Assembly (NCBI GenBank): GCA_018398815.1
Contig: CM031614.1
Span: 46,469,373 to 46,533,372 of the forward strand
From: Conus ventricosus
Taxonomy: Eukaryota; Mollusca; Gastropoda; Neogastropoda; Conidae
Length of the DNA stretch: 64,000 nucleotides
Direction: 5' to 3'
In this document: in pieces, positions 62,932 to 64,000 of the stretch
Numbering within the stretch: position 1 is the stretch's first letter
Layout: every line of letters starts with the position of its first letter
Notes under the pieces: generated by a model
The model's database searches: none
What the model saw: the letters and a program-made list of their open reading frames with translations, nothing else
Told to the model about the DNA's origin: nothing
Made by a program: the position numbers and the translations under genes

Positions 62932-64000
62932 ATGCCGCGACTGTCTATGCAAGAACGCGAGCGAGCCATTGGAATGTTAATGGTCGGTATGTCATCGAGA
63001 GAGACAGCCAGACAACTGAACTGCAGTCACTGTACAATTGTAAGGCTATCACAACGTTTGGCAGCAACTGGTTCCACCACTGATCGGCGCCGAACGGGCC
63101 AACCTCGTGTTACCACACCAGCGCAAGATCGATACATTCGGCAACTTCATCTTCGTAATCGATTCCTTACAGCAGCAGAAACATGTCGCCAGGTGGTTGG
63201 TCGACGGGGTCCAGTGGTCTGCACAAACTGTTCGACGTCGATGGCAAGAATCAGGGCTCAATGCAAGACGCCTCATGTTGGCCCAGTCCTCACCCGTAGA
63301 CACCGTCAGCAACGCCTGCAGTGGGCCAACCAGCATCTGCCATGGACACGACGTCAGTGGAGAGCTGTGCTGTTCTCTGACGAAAGTCGATTCGCGTTAT
63401 CTCATGCTGACGGGAGAATGAGAGTCTGGAGGCGTGTCGGGGAACGCTACGCCAACTGCTGCGTGTTTGAAGCCAATAGATGGGGAGGGGGCAGTCTGAT
63501 GGTTTGGGGGGCATTCAGTCATGACTATCGGACACCTCTGTACTTTTTTGACAACCATGTGAATGCCAACACGTACCAGCAGGTGCTGCAGAACCACGTC
63601 GTCCCGCGTTTGGCCAGCACCCGGAGCTGCAGTTCTTCCAGCATGATAATGCACGACCCCACACCGCAAGAGCCACCGCTGCGTTTCTCCAGGCGAACAA
63701 CATTGCCGTGTTGCCCTGGCCATCTCTGTCCCCTGACATGGCTCCCATTGAACACGTCTGGGATGAGCTGGGGCGTCTTGTGGCCCGTGGAAGACGTCCA
63801 CAGACTCTCGATCATTTGAGGCGCGCACTGACCGAGGAGTGGGATGGACTGCCACAGGCGTTCTTGCACAACCTTGTCTACTCCATGAGGAGGCGCTGCC
63901 AAGCCTGCATCGGGGCAAATGGCGGACACACTCGGTATTACAGCTCGCGGACGGACATGCTTGTCGTCGTGTACTTTTTGACAGGGACCCTAGTGAAGTC
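62932..64000 (+). pseudogene. Tc1-like DD34E transposase, frameshifted, truncated by window end
   Basis: Starts MPRLSMQERERAIGMLMVGM, the usual start of these transposases, followed by a helix-turn-helix region (SSRETARQLNCSHCTIVRLS), GQPRVTTPAQDRYIRQLHLR and later VGPVLTRRHRQQRLQWANQH. Catalytic residues: Asp in LFSDESRF (63379-63381), Asp in QHDNARPHTAR (63645-63647) and Glu in PIEHVWDE (63750-63752); 34 residues between the last two give DD34E. Three frame changes are needed: about 63215 and 63272 (a compensating pair around AQTVRRRWQESGLNARR) and about 63617. The end SMRRRCQACIGANGGHTRYY continues open to position 64000. The enzyme cuts and pastes the element at TA dinucleotides; this copy is inactive as assembled. 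A longer upstream open frame (from 62659) is not conserved, hence this start. Confidence 0.9.

Noticed and set aside
1..64000. A bacterial-style operon or defence system
   Set aside because: Gene structure, repeats and elements are clearly those of an animal genome.

Overview
This is eukaryotic (metazoan) DNA. It has intron-split coding sequence with GT-AG boundaries, very dense (CA/TG)n, (TA)n and (CT)n microsatellites, long poly-C/poly-G runs, and several eukaryotic transposon classes: Penelope-like (PLE), DIRS-like and Tc1. The style suggests a lophotrochozoan, most likely a mollusc (possibly a gastropod), but that is an inference from repeat content and the encoded proteins, not a proof.

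One protein-coding gene dominates the window: a nucleobindin (NUCB1/NUCB2 family; secreted/Golgi EF-hand Ca2+-binding protein) on the + strand, from a signal-peptide exon at 8393 to a Gly/Pro/Gln-rich last exon ending at 46543. I can place nine exons: 8393-8568, 17818-17925, 18761-18887 (or 18923), 31558-~31750, ~36049-36137, 38785-38985, 44146-44223, 44868-44930 and 46433-46543. Two expected pieces are not found: the segment between exons 3 and 4, and the first EF-hand. Both should lie in about 17 kb (about 19.7-36.8 kb) whose bases look like a very poor consensus, with bases copied from their neighbours so that everything looks like homopolymer blocks.

Within that poor stretch, 33.16-36.1 kb is a tandem array of about 33 units of about 81-94 bp. 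Each unit carries the 5' end of a nucleobindin exon (acceptor-like GTGCAG plus about 12 codons reading like GSKDQFEEVWEKD) followed by a GAT-rich spacer. The last unit runs into the rest of that exon. This exon-derived minisatellite is the most unusual structure here.

Mobile elements: at least four Penelope-like loci (2077-2791, 5558-5884, 37200-37852, 59446-61433) plus a remnant at 50740-50846. All have inverted terminal copies (pseudo-LTRs), and most contain minimal hammerhead-ribozyme-like motifs. The 59.4-61.4 kb copy keeps part of the reverse transcriptase (YRDD) and a GIY-YIG endonuclease. A DIRS-like element (about 40.82-43.73 kb: pre-RT, RNase H and tyrosine recombinase pieces, RT mostly deleted) and a tRNA-type SINE sit in a nucleobindin intron. 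A frameshifted Tc1-like DD34E transposase runs off the right end.

Layout: 1-8.4 kb upstream flank with two PLE loci; 8.4-46.5 kb nucleobindin; 46.5-~50 kb its probable 3' UTR; 50-57 kb non-coding; 57.2-58.3 kb possible terminal exons of a second, unidentified + strand gene; 59.4-61.4 kb PLE; 62.9-64.0 kb Tc1.
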